Assembly (NCBI RefSeq): GCF_000023265.1
Contig: NC_013124.1
Coordinates: 1,368,001-1,432,000 of the forward strand
From: Acidimicrobium ferrooxidans DSM 10331
GTDB lineage: Bacteria; Actinomycetota; Acidimicrobiia; Acidimicrobiales; Acidimicrobiaceae
Direction: 5' to 3'
DNA length: 64,000 nt
The position numbers and the translations under genes were made by a program. Below, in pieces: positions 17,356-25,364 of this stretch; within the stretch, counting starts at the first letter, position 1; every line of letters starts with the position of its first letter. The notes below the pieces were generated by a model. That model had not been told where the DNA came from. It made no database searches and saw only the letters and a program-made list of their open reading frames with translations.

Positions 17356-18750
17356 CTAGATGCCGCCAGCGAGCGCCGTGTTGATCTGCGACGCCGCAGT
17401 CTTCAAGGCAGCGCTCGGGCTCATCGACCCCGCCAGGGCCGCGTTCACGTTGGTGTAAATCGCCGAGGACACCTGCGGGTAGTTCGGCGTGCCCGCGGGC
17501 CGCGGCACGAGCCGCGTCTCGGCAGCCACCTTGATCGGGGGTGCGATCGACGGGTCCTTCGCGAGCGCGAGCCGCACCGACTCGACCGTCGGGATCTCCG
17601 AGTAGGTCTTGCCGAGGATGTCCTGAGCCTGTGTCGAGGACATCCACTTGATGAAGACCAGGTCGGCGGCGAGGTTCTTCGAGTGCGGGTTGATGTAGAG
17701 GTTCCAGCCGCCGATGTTCGAGTACCCGGGATAGGACTCGCCCTGGAAGGTCGGCAACGGGGCGACACCCACATCACCGACGACCTTCGAGTCCGATGGG
17801 GTCTGGGAGTTGGCCCACGCATAGTCCCAGTTGCGCAGGAAGGCCGCCTGACCCGAGTCGAAGACCGCCATCGCCTGAGGCTCTTCGAAGGTCGTGACGG
17901 CCGCAGGCGACGCGCCCGAGGTGATCAAGCTGCGCATGAACGTGAGCGCGCGCAACGCCGCCGGCGAGTCGATGGTGGCCTTCGTATAGGAGCTGTTCAC
18001 GACGCTGCCGCCAGCGCTCGTGAGGTACTCCATGAAGTCACAGGTCAACCCCTCGTAGCTGTTGCCCTCCCAGACGAAGCCGTACTTGACCGCGTTGTCA
18101 TGGACCAGCGTCACAGCATCGCTCTCGAGCTGCTCCCAGGTCTTCGGGACCGGGAGATGATACTTGGCGAGCAGGTCCTTGCGGTAGTAGAGGAAGCCCT
18201 CGTCCTCGAACAGTGGCGATCCGTACACCTTGCCCTTGTAGGTCGCGCCTTGCACGAGACCGGGGGCGAACTTCGCCCAGTAGCTCGACGGCAAATAGTT
18301 CGACAGTGGGACGGCGAAGCCATGCGCCCCGAACTCGGCCGGCCAGATGACGTCACCCATGAACACGTCGGGCGTCGACGCACCACCGGAAATGGTGTTG
18401 ACGAGATCCGCACGGTTGGTGTCGGTGTTGGTGGGTGCACTCACCAAGTTGACGTGAATCTTGGGATAGGCCTTCTCGAAGGCGCGGATCAGCGCGGCGC
18501 GGATTCCTACCTGCGCAATGGGGCTCGCCCACCAGGTGATCGTGCCGTGCGCACTGGATAGATTGACGCCAGACGTCGTCGACGAGGTCGACGAGGTCGT
18601 CGACGACGACCCGCAGGCAGCGAGCAGCGCCATCGACCCTGCGAGAACGACACCGACGGCACCGGAGCGCCGCAGTCGCCGCCGACTCCGTGTCGTCTGC
18701 TGGCCCTCGGTCGCCCTCGCGAACTCGTGTCGGTTGGTTCCGTGACTCAT
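17356..18750 (-). CDS. Sugar ABC transporter substrate-binding lipoprotein
   Basis: This extracytoplasmic 464-aa receptor of the CUT1 importer starts with a basic region, a hydrophobic stretch and a lipobox (MALLAAC, Cys at about residue 46), then a Ser/Thr-rich linker. The mature part is a type-1 solute-binding fold (GTITWWASPIAQVGIRAALI, then FMGDVIWPAEFGA and AAFLRNWDYAWANSQ). AGGGGG lies 7 nt before the ATG. Aromatic residues in the N-terminal lobe suit a sugar ligand; the adjacent GH13 enzyme suggests an alpha-glucoside. Confidence 0.92.
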   Translation of the reverse strand: MSHGTNRHEFARATEGQQTTRSRRRLRRSGAVGVVLAGSMALLAACGSSSTTSSTSSTTSGVNLSSAHGTITWWASPIAQVGIRAALIRAFEKAYPKIHVNLVSAPTNTDTNRADLVNTISGGASTPDVFMGDVIWPAEFGAHGFAVPLSNYLPSSYWAKFAPGLVQGATYKGKVYGSPLFEDEGFLYYRKDLLAKYHLPVPKTWEQLESDAVTLVHDNAVKYGFVWEGNSYEGLTCDFMEYLTSAGGSVVNSSYTKATIDSPAALRALTFMRSLITSGASPAAVTTFEEPQAMAVFDSGQAAFLRNWDYAWANSQTPSDSKVVGDVGVAPLPTFQGESYPGYSNIGGWNLYINPHSKNLAADLVFIKWMSSTQAQDILGKTYSEIPTVESVRLALAKDPSIAPPIKVAAETRLVPRPAGTPNYPQVSSAIYTNVNAALAGSMSPSAALKTAASQINTALAGGI

Positions 18751-18773
18751 ACGTATCCCCCTGTCTCACTCCC

Positions 18774-18797
18774 GGCGCGCGGTCGTGGCCGCGCGCC
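18774..18797 (-). terminator. Intercistronic hairpin between lacI and the binding-protein gene
   Basis: GGCGCGCGG and CCGCGCGCC form a 9-bp stem with a 6-nt loop in the 63-bp gap between the lacI stop and the binding-protein start. It may attenuate read-through or define a processed 5' end for the highly expressed binding protein. Confidence 0.5.
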
Positions 18798-18813
18798 ATC
18801 CTGACACGTCTTC

Positions 18814-19944
18814 CTACGTCCTCGAACCGCTCGTCACCGCTCGACGCGGCGCGGTCTGCACACCTGCACCTCCTCTCCGATTGCCGTTGCGATCGCCCCG
18901 GACCCGACGATCCGCGCTCAACCCCGACGACTCGTCAGGCGACACCTGGCGTCGTACTGGCCCCGTCGTTCCGCGAACGATGACCTCGAGCGGCAGCCAT
19001 ACACGGCCGCCGTCGACGGGCTCGCCATGGAGCCATGCGGCAAGTACCCCTGCTGCCCAGGCACCACTCCCCTCGAGCGGCTGACGAACCGTCGTGAGTC
19101 CGATCACCTCGGCGAGCTCGATGTCGTCGAAACCCACGATGGAGAGGTCGTCGGGCACGCGCAGGCCGAGCTCCGCCGCCGTACGAAGGACCCCCATCGC
19201 CTGGACGTCCGAGGCAACCGAGACCGCCGTCGGCGGCGAGCCGCTCGCGAGCAGCGACCGCACGCTCGCCGCAGCTTCGGCGACGCCGAAGGGAGGATGG
19301 CGAACCCAAGCACGCCGCAAGGTCAAGCCCGCCTCATTGAGGACCTGCCGCACGCCTCGCTCGCGCTCCGCGCTCGCAGAGAAGCCCATGCCGACGGCCG
19401 GCCGATCCCCGACGAAGCCGATGCGCTCGTGACCGAGCGAGACGAGGTGCGAGGCAGCGAGTCGTCCACCGAGCACGTTGTCGATGACGACCGACGGCCA
19501 ACCAGGGGCATCGTGGTCGACGCTCACGACGAGTCCACCGCGCTCACGCAGTCGCGATGACCACGCATCAGGCACCTCGATCGAGATCGCCACGATCGCG
19601 TCGGCGACACCCTCTCCGACCAGGACCGCAAGGGCGCGTTCGCGCTGGTGAGGATCGGCAACGTCCACGAGGACGGGGTCGAGGCCGAGCGGTGCGAGCG
19701 CCTTGATGAGGCCACGCACACGCTCGACGACCGATGCCTGGGTCACGCCGCTCACCAGCACGCCCACGACGTTCGACTCACGGCGCCGCAGCGAACGAGC
19801 GGCTCGACTGGGCCGAAACCCGAGGTCACGGATCGCGTCCTCGACGTGGCGACGGGTGACGTCGGCCACCGGGCCGGAACCGTTGACCACGCGTGAGACC
19901 GTCGCGATGCCAACGCCCGCCTGACGGGCGACATCGCGAATGGT
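18814..19944 (-). CDS. LacI-family transcriptional regulator
   Basis: This repressor (376 aa) has an N-terminal LacI helix-turn-helix (VTIRDVARQAGVGIATVSRV then NGSGPVADVTRRHVEDAIRD) and a periplasmic-binding-protein-like sugar domain (NVVGVLVSG, VSVDHDAPGWPSVVIDN, LSIVGFDDIELAEVIGLTT). I place the start at GTG 19944, directly before the helix-turn-helix. A longer frame to 20028 would read through an operator-like palindrome at 19985-20000. The C-terminus extends ~40 basic residues past the usual end. It heads the sugar-transport cluster and probably represses it and itself until the sugar binds. Confidence 0.88.
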   Translation of the reverse strand, partial: TIRDVARQAGVGIATVSRVVNGSGPVADVTRRHVEDAIRDLGFRPSRAARSLRRRESNVVGVLVSGVTQASVVERVRGLIKALAPLGLDPVLVDVADPHQRERALAVLVGEGVADAIVAISIEVPDAWSSRLRERGGLVVSVDHDAPGWPSVVIDNVLGGRLAASHLVSLGHERIGFVGDRPAVGMGFSASAERERGVRQVLNEAGLTLRRAWVRHPPFGVAEAAASVRSLLASGSPPTAVSVASDVQAMGVLRTAAELGLRVPDDLSIVGFDDIELAEVIGLTTVRQPLEGSGAWAAGVLAAWLHGEPVDGGRVWLPLEVIVRGTTGPVRRQVSPDESSGLSADRRVRGDRNGNRRGGAGVQTAPRRAVTSGSRT

Positions 19945-19984
19945 CACGCGATGATTCCGCGCCCCGAGACGCCCACCGCGAGCG

Positions 19985-20000
19985 GTGGAACCGTTTCCAC
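19985..20000. promoter_or_regulatory. LacI-type operator upstream of lacI
   Basis: GTGGAACCGTTTCCAC is an inverted repeat with 6-bp arms GTGGAA/TTCCAC around a GC-containing 4-bp centre, the usual LacI-family shape. It lies about 40 bp upstream of the chosen lacI start and supports autoregulation of the whole cluster. Confidence 0.6.
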
Positions 20001-20349
20001 GCACACCCAGATTGTGCGTCGCAGCCATCGCGCCGTCAAGGAATTGCCTGGCTCCGCCTCAGGCTGTGCTCAGGAATCGAGCCAGGCACCTGCCTCGTTC
20101 GCCCACGCGCCCAAGTCCACGGATCTGGGCGCGCGCTGCGCGACACCGAGGCGCGAGGCCTCATCCGGCCTCGCCGCCACCAGAGCTCGCGACGACGCAT
20201 GCCCCACGCGCTGCACGACGAGTGGTGCTCGCGCGCCGTCGCGCATCGGCCCTCTCGACGCACCGGGTGCGCGAGCACAGCCGAACCGCTTTCGCAGCCG
20301 CCGATGCCCCGACCGACGATCAACGATCGGCCGACAGGCCCGAGATGAC
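20001..20349. other. Intergenic region upstream of lacI
   Basis: No gene with start and ribosome site is seen on either strand in these 350 bases. The region presumably holds the lacI promoter, but I find no convincing -35/-10 pair. Confidence 0.4.
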
Positions 20350-20383
20350 GCTACCCCCGGTACCTCGTGGTAGCGGGGGTAGC
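20350..20383 (-). terminator. Hairpin downstream of the cysteine-rich small protein
   Basis: GCTACCCCC and GGGGGTAGC pair over a 16-nt loop, about 30 bp after the stop of the small cysteine-rich gene on the minus strand. There is no U tract, as is usual in high-GC actinobacteria. Confidence 0.5.
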
Positions 20384-20411
20384 CATGCATCCGAGAGGGA
20401 ATGGAGAAGGA

Positions 20412-20561
20412 CTAGCGCCGGAAGAATCCCCGGCCGCCGGAGGAGGAGCCGCATTGGCACCGATCTTCCGGCGGAATGTGTCCGAGAACCTGCTCAACAT
20501 GCTGGCCGCAGCCAGACCAGGTCGGACGCTTGCACTGTGGACAGGTCACCGCTCTGCACAT
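20412..20561 (-). CDS. Conserved 49-aa cysteine-rich protein (MCRAVTC type)
   Basis: The protein begins MCRAVTCPQCKRPTWSGCGQ and continues HVEQVLGHIPPEDRCQCG before a Gly/Ser tail. It has Cys at 2, 7, 10, 18, 35 and 37 and His at 21 and 28, in CxxC and CxC pairs that suit metal binding. Similar short proteins with the same start and the TW-GCG-H core are known from Actinobacteria and fungi; their function is unknown to me. The start codon overlaps a 16-bp palindrome (20560-20575). I see no Shine-Dalgarno sequence. A hairpin follows the stop. Confidence 0.8.
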   Translation of the reverse strand: MCRAVTCPQCKRPTWSGCGQHVEQVLGHIPPEDRCQCGSSSGGRGFFRR

Positions 20562-20575
20562 ACCCAATAGGGTAT
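20560..20575. promoter_or_regulatory. Palindrome ATACCC-N4-GGGTAT over the start codon
   Basis: ATACCCAATAGGGTAT has perfect 6-bp arms. The shape resembles TACC(C)-spacer-(G)GGTA sites bound by CsoR-type copper repressors, but no csoR, copA or similar gene is in the window. It overlaps the ATG of the cysteine-rich gene by two bases, so a bound protein would block transcription start or initiation. Confidence 0.5.
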
Positions 20576-20636
20576 CACGTCTTCGAGGACATCCGGCCCC
20601 GATACCGCACGATTCGCCCGCGCGGTCGTCTCGGCG

Positions 20637-21095
20637 TCAGCGCCCCTCGAGCTTGGCCAGCACGCGACGCGCACGCTCGCGTGCCCCGATCGAGCTCACG
20701 ACCGCGACGGACGCGACGAGCACCATCACGACCCCGAGCACGACGAACGCGATGCTCGGCCAGCGAGCAAGGATCACGCCGGCCGCAACCAGCACGGTGC
20801 CCACAGCAGCGCCGAAAGGCACGGGTTGCGCGACGACGCGATAGGCCTGCTCACGCACCAGGGGCTCGAGCTCGCGCGGCACGGGCCCACGGCGCAGCGC
20901 AAGGAGCACGGCAGCTCGCTGCGAGCGGTCGAGTTGACGGAACGACTGCAGCGCCGTCCGCAGACGCAGATCGCGGCGAGATGTCGTCCGGAGCCGGACG
21001 AGATCGACGACGATGCCTGCGAAGCCGACGATGGTGAGGACCAGCCCAACGAAACCGACGACCCCCGTCGCCGCGCGAGCGACCGCTGCGACCAT
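20637..21095 (-). CDS. Hypothetical membrane protein
   Basis: This 152-aa protein has two N-terminal hydrophobic stretches (VVGFVGLVLTIVGFAGIVVD region) and two more after residue 90 (FGAAVGTVLVAAGVILAR and IAFVVLGVVMVLVASVAVV). They flank a basic, Arg-rich cytoplasmic segment (LRLRTALQSFRQLDRSQRAA). I do not recognise the family. ATG 21095 is preceded by GGGAGG with 7 nt spacing; GTG 21101 would be too close. It is divergent from the membrane protein at 21178. Confidence 0.65.
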   Translation of the reverse strand: MVAAVARAATGVVGFVGLVLTIVGFAGIVVDLVRLRTTSRRDLRLRTALQSFRQLDRSQRAAVLLALRRGPVPRELEPLVREQAYRVVAQPVPFGAAVGTVLVAAGVILARWPSIAFVVLGVVMVLVASVAVVSSIGARERARRVLAKLEGR

Positions 21096-21145
21096 GAGCA
21101 CCTCCCGTTGCGCGAGGCTAGCGCTGCGGATCGCCGCAGCACTCC

Positions 21146-21151
21146 TACACT
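21146..21151 (+). promoter_or_regulatory. -10 box before the membrane protein at 21178
   Basis: TACACT ends 6 nt before a GTG at 21158. That GTG opens a 7-codon frame (VARARRP) whose TGA (21179-21181) overlaps the GTG start of the real gene at 21178. Transcription from here gives either a 20-nt leader with GAGGAGA as ribosome site or a leaderless minicistron. Confidence 0.45.
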
Positions 21152-21177
21152 CACGGCGTGGCCCGGGCGAGGAGACC

Positions 21178-22185
21178 GTGACGACCGCAGCGACCGCACT
21201 GGTCGTCCTCGATCTTGCTCAACTCATCGCCATCTCCGTCGTGGCCGTCACCGCGCGTCCCCTCGGCAACGTGGGCCGACGGGCTCTCATGCTCTGGCGT
21301 GGGTTCGCCTGGATCGCCCTCGCCGCCGCCACCGCCATCGCCACGGCTTCACTCCTCGCGTCGCACCATCGAGCAGCCCCGATCGGCGTCCCGACGCTCG
21401 CCGTCGACGAGACGTTCGTCGCCGCGGCGCTCGTCGCCACCGCAACTGGTCTCGCGCCGAACCTTCGACGGAGCGCGACCTGGCTCGCCGCACTCGGAGC
21501 GGCTGCAAGCGCGGGCGGCATCCTCGCCCTCGTCCCTATCCCGCTACTTGTCATCTGGCCGGTCGTCACCTTCCCGGTCGCCGTCGCGATCGCCGCGCTC
21601 TGGCGTCTTCCGCGCCGCTGGCCCCGACCGCTCCGGGGAGCGCTCGTCGCCGTGGCGGCGATCGGCCTCGTGGTCAGCTTCCTCCTGCATCCGCCCCCCG
21701 TCTCCCTCGAGATCGCCGGAACGCCCCAACACACCTTCACGATCGCCGCACCCGCTGCGCAACGTGCCTCCATCGAGACGCTGTCGAGCGGGGTGCTGAC
21801 CGACACCGAGCACACCGCCCAGCGATCGGTGACGCTGTCGCTCGCGGGCGTCTTCGACGCTTCTCGACCGAACTTCCACCAGGTCGTGAACGTCGCTATC
21901 CGACTCGTCGGCCGACCCGCCCTGCATCTCGTCGTCGACGCAGCGGGCATCCCCCAACCCAACGGCGCACTCGCGCTCGTGCACTCGCGCATCTCGCTCC
22001 AGACCGGGCGCCGGTTCCTCCGCGGCGTCGGACACCTCACGACCTTCGCCCCCGATGCCCTCATCGGCACACTCGGCATCGATCATCATGCCTGGTCGAT
22101 ACTCGTCAGCCTGGATCCCATCGGCGACGGTACCACTCGAGCAACCGTGACGCTGTGGCCCTCGGTCGGCCTGCACCTCTCCTGA
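21178..22185 (+). CDS. Hypothetical membrane protein with extracytoplasmic C-terminus
   Basis: The 335-aa protein has about six hydrophobic helices in its first 170 residues (for example LVVLDLAQLIAISVVAVTA and LALVPIPLLVIWPVVTFPVA). A soluble part follows with beta-rich sequence (LEIAGTPQHTFTIAAP, SVTLSLAGVFDASRPNFHQV, SILVSLDPIGDGTTRATVTL), predicted outside the membrane. I do not recognise a family. GTG 21178 follows GAGGAGA; a longer frame to 21013 overlaps the divergent gene and has no support. The gene ends 28 bp before tRNA-His. Confidence 0.65.
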   Translation: MTTAATALVVLDLAQLIAISVVAVTARPLGNVGRRALMLWRGFAWIALAAATAIATASLLASHHRAAPIGVPTLAVDETFVAAALVATATGLAPNLRRSATWLAALGAAASAGGILALVPIPLLVIWPVVTFPVAVAIAALWRLPRRWPRPLRGALVAVAAIGLVVSFLLHPPPVSLEIAGTPQHTFTIAAPAAQRASIETLSSGVLTDTEHTAQRSVTLSLAGVFDASRPNFHQVVNVAIRLVGRPALHLVVDAAGIPQPNGALALVHSRISLQTGRRFLRGVGHLTTFAPDALIGTLGIDHHAWSILVSLDPIGDGTTRATVTLWPSVGLHLS

Positions 22186-22213
22186 GCGCCGCCAGGTAGG
22201 CTATCGCCCACTC

Positions 22214-22291
22214 GGTGACCGTAGCTCAGCTGGTTAGAGCGCCAGATTGTGGCTCTGGAGGTCGGGGGTTCGAATCCCCTCGGTCACCCCA
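22214..22291 (+). tRNA. tRNA-His (GTG)
   Basis: A complete cloverleaf with anticodon GTG in loop ATTGTGG. The gene encodes the extra G-1 (22214), which pairs with C73 (22288), the identity pair of tRNA-His. The acceptor is GTGACCG/CGGTCAC, the T loop is TTCGAAT, and CCA is encoded at 22289-22291. TAGGCT (22197-22202) is the -10 box, 11 nt upstream. Confidence 0.96.
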
Positions 22292-22414
22292 TCTCGCCCG
22301 CCGACACGATCCCCCAGGACCTGCGACGACTCACGGCGACGTGGTCGCGTCGCGCATGCCGCAACCGCGGGACGGCGCTCCTGCACGGGGGGCGCTGGTG
22401 TGAGGCGTCGTCTA

Positions 22415-22600
22415 CTCCCAGAGCATGTCGCTCCCAGAGGATATTGTTCCCAGCGGATATTGTTCCCAGCGGATATTGTTCCCAGCGGATATTGTTCCCA
22501 GCGGATATTGTTCCCAGCGGATATTGTTCCCAGCGGATATTGTTCCCAGCGGATATTGTTCCCAGCGGATATTGTTCCCAGCGGATATTGCCCCCAGAAC
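22415..22600. repeat. Tandem array, 16-bp unit, downstream of tRNA-His
   Basis: Nine perfect units of ATATTGTTCCCAGCGG run without spacers from 22441 to 22584. They are flanked by decayed units (CTCCCAGAGCATGTCG at 22415, ATATTGCCCCCAGAAC at 22585). All six frames read through it because 16 bp is not a multiple of 3. It is AT-richer than its surroundings and begins 124 bp after tRNA-His. Nothing else is recognisable between 22601 and 22836. Confidence 0.95.
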
Positions 22601-22836
22601 GTAGGGCCCCGAGGCGATGTAGCAGTCGGACCGTGCCGCGTGAGACAACTATTGGGCCGACGTTGGAGCCTCTCTGTGCCGATGTCCCCGAACCGACGAC
22701 CCTCACAAGTCGCTGCACGGTCGCGAGCACTCTCGCGACACCGACCTCACCCGCGTTCTGGCCGCATCGTCCTCGGGCGCTCACGCCACACGATCTCGAG
22801 GGCGTCAGGGAGCTGCGCCAGCTCGAGGGGACGAGC

Positions 22837-23454
22837 TCAAATGGAGAAGTCGATGACGCTCTCGGACTGCTCGGCGAGTCCCGGGAGCACCGTGATGGTA
22901 CCCTCGGGGGTCGTTCCCTCGATCGTGGAACACAGGCGGGGGTCGCGACGGACGACCCGCGCCGGCGCACCGACGACGACGGCGTGTGACGGCATCGACT
23001 CGAGGACCACGGCGTTTGCACCGACGTGGGTGTCGTGGCCGATCTCGACCGGCCCGAGGATCTTCGCGCCCGCACCGACGACCACGCGATCGCCCAGGGT
23101 CGGATGACGCTTGCCGTGCTCGAGACTACGACCCCCGAGCGTCACACCGTGATACAGCGTGACGTCCTCGCCGACCTCGGCCGTCTCCCCGATGACGACA
23201 CCGGTCGCGTGATCGATGAAGAGGCCTGCACCGATGCGAGCTGCAGGGTGAATCTCGACACCTGTGCGCCGCCGCAGCCAGTAGGACAACCACCGGGCTC
23301 CGAACCGATGGCCGCGCTCCCAGAGTCGATGGGCCAGGCGATACCCCCACACCGCATGGACGCCTGGATAGAGCAACGCGACTTCGATGCGCGAACGAGC
23401 CGCAGGGTCCCGGTGGAGCGCCGCGTCGAGGTCGCGGCGCATCTCGTTCAGCAT
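22837..23454 (-). CDS. cysE: Serine O-acetyltransferase
   Basis: This enzyme makes O-acetylserine from serine and acetyl-CoA, the first step of cysteine synthesis. The 205-aa protein is the short EpsC-like form: an N-terminal helical domain, then left-handed beta-helix hexapeptide repeats, with the catalytic DH pair at FIDHATGVVIGETAEVGE (Asp81, His82) and LYHGVTLGG. ATG 23454 overlaps the cysK stop (TGATG), so it is translated with cysK. The C-terminus ends in ESVIDFSI; the terminal Ile fits the tail that docks into the CysK active site in the cysteine synthase complex. Confidence 0.95.
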   Translation of the reverse strand: MLNEMRRDLDAALHRDPAARSRIEVALLYPGVHAVWGYRLAHRLWERGHRFGARWLSYWLRRRTGVEIHPAARIGAGLFIDHATGVVIGETAEVGEDVTLYHGVTLGGRSLEHGKRHPTLGDRVVVGAGAKILGPVEIGHDTHVGANAVVLESMPSHAVVVGAPARVVRRDPRLCSTIEGTTPEGTITVLPGLAEQSESVIDFSI

Positions 23455-24389
23455 CACGCGTCCGCCAAGTCGGCGAAGAGCGGCGTCGAGAGGTACCGCT
23501 CCCCGAAGGACGGGATGATGACGGCGATGAGCTTGCCCGCCGACTCGGGCCGCTGTGCTACGCGCCGCGCCGCAGCCACGGCTGCGCCGGACGAGATCCC
23601 GACGAGCAGGCCCTCTTCGCGCGCCATCCGCCGAGCCATCTCGAAGGCCTCATCGTTCGTCACCTGGACGACTTCGTCGACGACCGTTGCGTCATAGGTC
23701 CCGGGGACAAAACCGGCCCCGATCCCCTGGATCGGGTGCGGTCCCTTCTGGCCACCCGAGAGCACGGGAGAAGCCGCGGGTTCGACGGCGATCAGCTGCA
23801 GCGAGGGTCGCCGTGGCTTGAGCGCCTGACCGATGCCGGAGATCGTTCCACCCGTGCCAACGCCCCCGACCACCACGTCGATCGCGCCGTCAGTGTCCCG
23901 CCAGAGCTCCTCGGCGGTCGTGGCTCGATGGATCGCGGGATTCGCCGGATTCTCGAATTGCTGGAGCATGACGTAGTCAGGGTGCTCCTTGACGAGCTGT
24001 TCCGCCCTGGCGATGGCGCCGCCCATACCTTCGGGACCCGGCGTGAGCACCAGTTCGGCGCCGAAGGCACGCAGCAGCATCCTGCGCTCGCGACTCATCG
24101 TCTCGGGCATGGTCAAGATGCACCGGTAACCGCGTGCGGCGGCGACCATGGCGAGCGCGATACCGGTATTGCCACTCGTCGGCTCGACGATGGTCGACCC
24201 GGGCTTGAGGCGCCCCTCGCGCTCGGCCGCGTCGATCATGGCCACGCCGATGCGATCTTTCACGCTGTTGGCAGGGTTGTAGAACTCGAGCTTTGCGACG
24301 ACGGTGGCCCCCGCCCCGTCGATCACGCGGTTGAGTCGTACGAGCGGAGTATTGCCGACCAGCTTGGTGACGTCCTCAGCGATACGCAC
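23454..24389 (-). CDS. cysK: Cysteine synthase (O-acetylserine sulfhydrylase)
   Basis: This PLP enzyme converts O-acetylserine and sulfide to cysteine. The 311-aa fold-type II protein has the PLP lysine in NPANSVKDR (Lys44), the substrate loop [12 protein letters not shown], the phosphate-binding loop [11 protein letters not shown], and GIGAGFVPG near the C-terminus. The GTG start follows GGAGG by 5 nt. It forms a two-gene operon with cysE. The upstream region holds TAGGCT but no riboswitch or operator that I can recognise. Confidence 0.96.
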   Translation of the reverse strand: MRIAEDVTKLVGNTPLVRLNRVIDGAGATVVAKLEFYNPANSVKDRIGVAMIDAAEREGRLKPGSTIVEPTSGNTGIALAMVAAARGYRCILTMPETMSRERRMLLRAFGAELVLTPGPEGMGGAIARAEQLVKEHPDYVMLQQFENPANPAIHRATTAEELWRDTDGAIDVVVGGVGTGGTISGIGQALKPRRPSLQLIAVEPAASPVLSGGQKGPHPIQGIGAGFVPGTYDATVVDEVVQVTNDEAFEMARRMAREEGLLVGISSGAAVAAARRVAQRPESAGKLIAVIIPSFGERYLSTPLFADLADA

Positions 24390-24479
24390 GCGTCCCTCCT
24401 ATCGCAGAGCCTGCACATGCTCTAACGCCAAGCCTAGCCAATAATTCCGATCTGTTCTATCGACTTTGTGCGCGGTGGG

Positions 24480-25355
24480 TCAGCGAGGTCGCTCCGGGAC
24501 CCACCACCGTTCCTGTCCGTCGGTCTCGACGAGGCCATCGGCACGCAGCCCTCGCAGCGCCGCTTCGAGGCGATGGTCGTCGACACCCGAGTGTCGCTCG
24601 AGGTCGCGCAGGCTCTGGGGACCGGCGAGGAGTGCTCGCAGGACACGGGCCCGGGCCTCACGAAGCGAACCGACATACGGACCCTGCCGATGCCGCGACA
24701 CCCACGGATCAGTGAGTCCCTCTCGGTGGGTTCGACACGACCGGCGTAGCTCGCACGCATCGCACTGTGGCGCCGCTCGGCACCGCAACGCGCCGACGTC
24801 GAAGACTGCCTGCGTCAGCCGATCGGCGTCGCATCCGTTCACCAGCTCGCACCCGACCTGCTCGAGGATCGAGTCGGATGCGGGCGCGCCGAGGAGCGCG
24901 CGCACCAGGACCCGACGCGCGTTCGTGTCGATCGGGAGAGCGGCGAGCCCACCGCACTGAACCGCAACGGCGCGGGCGACGTAGCGCCCCACCCCAGGCA
25001 ACGCCCGCAGCGCGTCCTCTCCGACGGGGCAGGCGCCGGCCCACGTCTCCACGATCACCACGGCGGCGCGCCACAGGCGCTCGGCCCGCCGGTAGTAGCC
25101 AAGTCGTCCCCACGACTCGAGCGCAGCGACGAGTCCGCCGTCTGCAAGCGCGCGTGGCGTCGGGAAGCGCTCGATGAAGGCGACGAAGGTCTCTTCGACC
25201 CTCGCAACTTGGGTCTGCACCAACATGGTCTCCGCAACCAAGACGTGCCACGGATCGCACGGTCGCGCCCGCCAGGGCAGCGGGCGCAGGTCGACCTGCC
25301 CGAGGTCCCGACGCAGGGCTTCGAGCCGTGACTCGTCGAGGCTGTCTCCAGGCAC
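24480..25355 (-). CDS. mutY: A/G-specific adenine DNA glycosylase
   Basis: This base-excision repair enzyme removes adenine mispaired with 8-oxoguanine. The protein (about 291 aa) has the catalytic Glu in VAETMLVQTQVARVEE, the helix-hairpin-helix LPGVGRYVARAVAV, the catalytic Asp in PIDTNARRVLVRA, and a [4Fe-4S] cluster motif CRAAPQCDACELRRSC. The usual C-terminal NUDIX-like 8-oxoG domain is missing and is replaced by a ~70-residue winged-helix-like tail. TACCGT lies 7 nt before GTG 25355, so I take that as a leaderless start; GTG 25364 is also in frame. The long upstream frame to 26435 is an artefact. Confidence 0.88.
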   Translation of the reverse strand: MPGDSLDESRLEALRRDLGQVDLRPLPWRARPCDPWHVLVAETMLVQTQVARVEETFVAFIERFPTPRALADGGLVAALESWGRLGYYRRAERLWRAAVVIVETWAGACPVGEDALRALPGVGRYVARAVAVQCGGLAALPIDTNARRVLVRALLGAPASDSILEQVGCELVNGCDADRLTQAVFDVGALRCRAAPQCDACELRRSCRTHREGLTDPWVSRHRQGPYVGSLREARARVLRALLAGPQSLRDLERHSGVDDHRLEAALRGLRADGLVETDGQERWWVPERPR

Positions 25356-25364
25356 ACCAACCAC

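Noticed and set aside
22415-22600. CRISPR array
   Set aside because: Units of 16 bp follow each other directly with no unique spacers, and no cas gene is in the window.
22284-23107. Protein-coding gene made of ILFPADIVPSGYCSQR-type repeats
   Set aside because: All frames are open across the array because the unit is not a multiple of three. No ribosome site or conserved flank supports coding.
24390-24440. Riboswitch or leader RNA upstream of cysK
   Set aside because: The leader is short, and I found no recognisable aptamer or T-box pattern, only a -10-like TAGGCT and a ribosome site.
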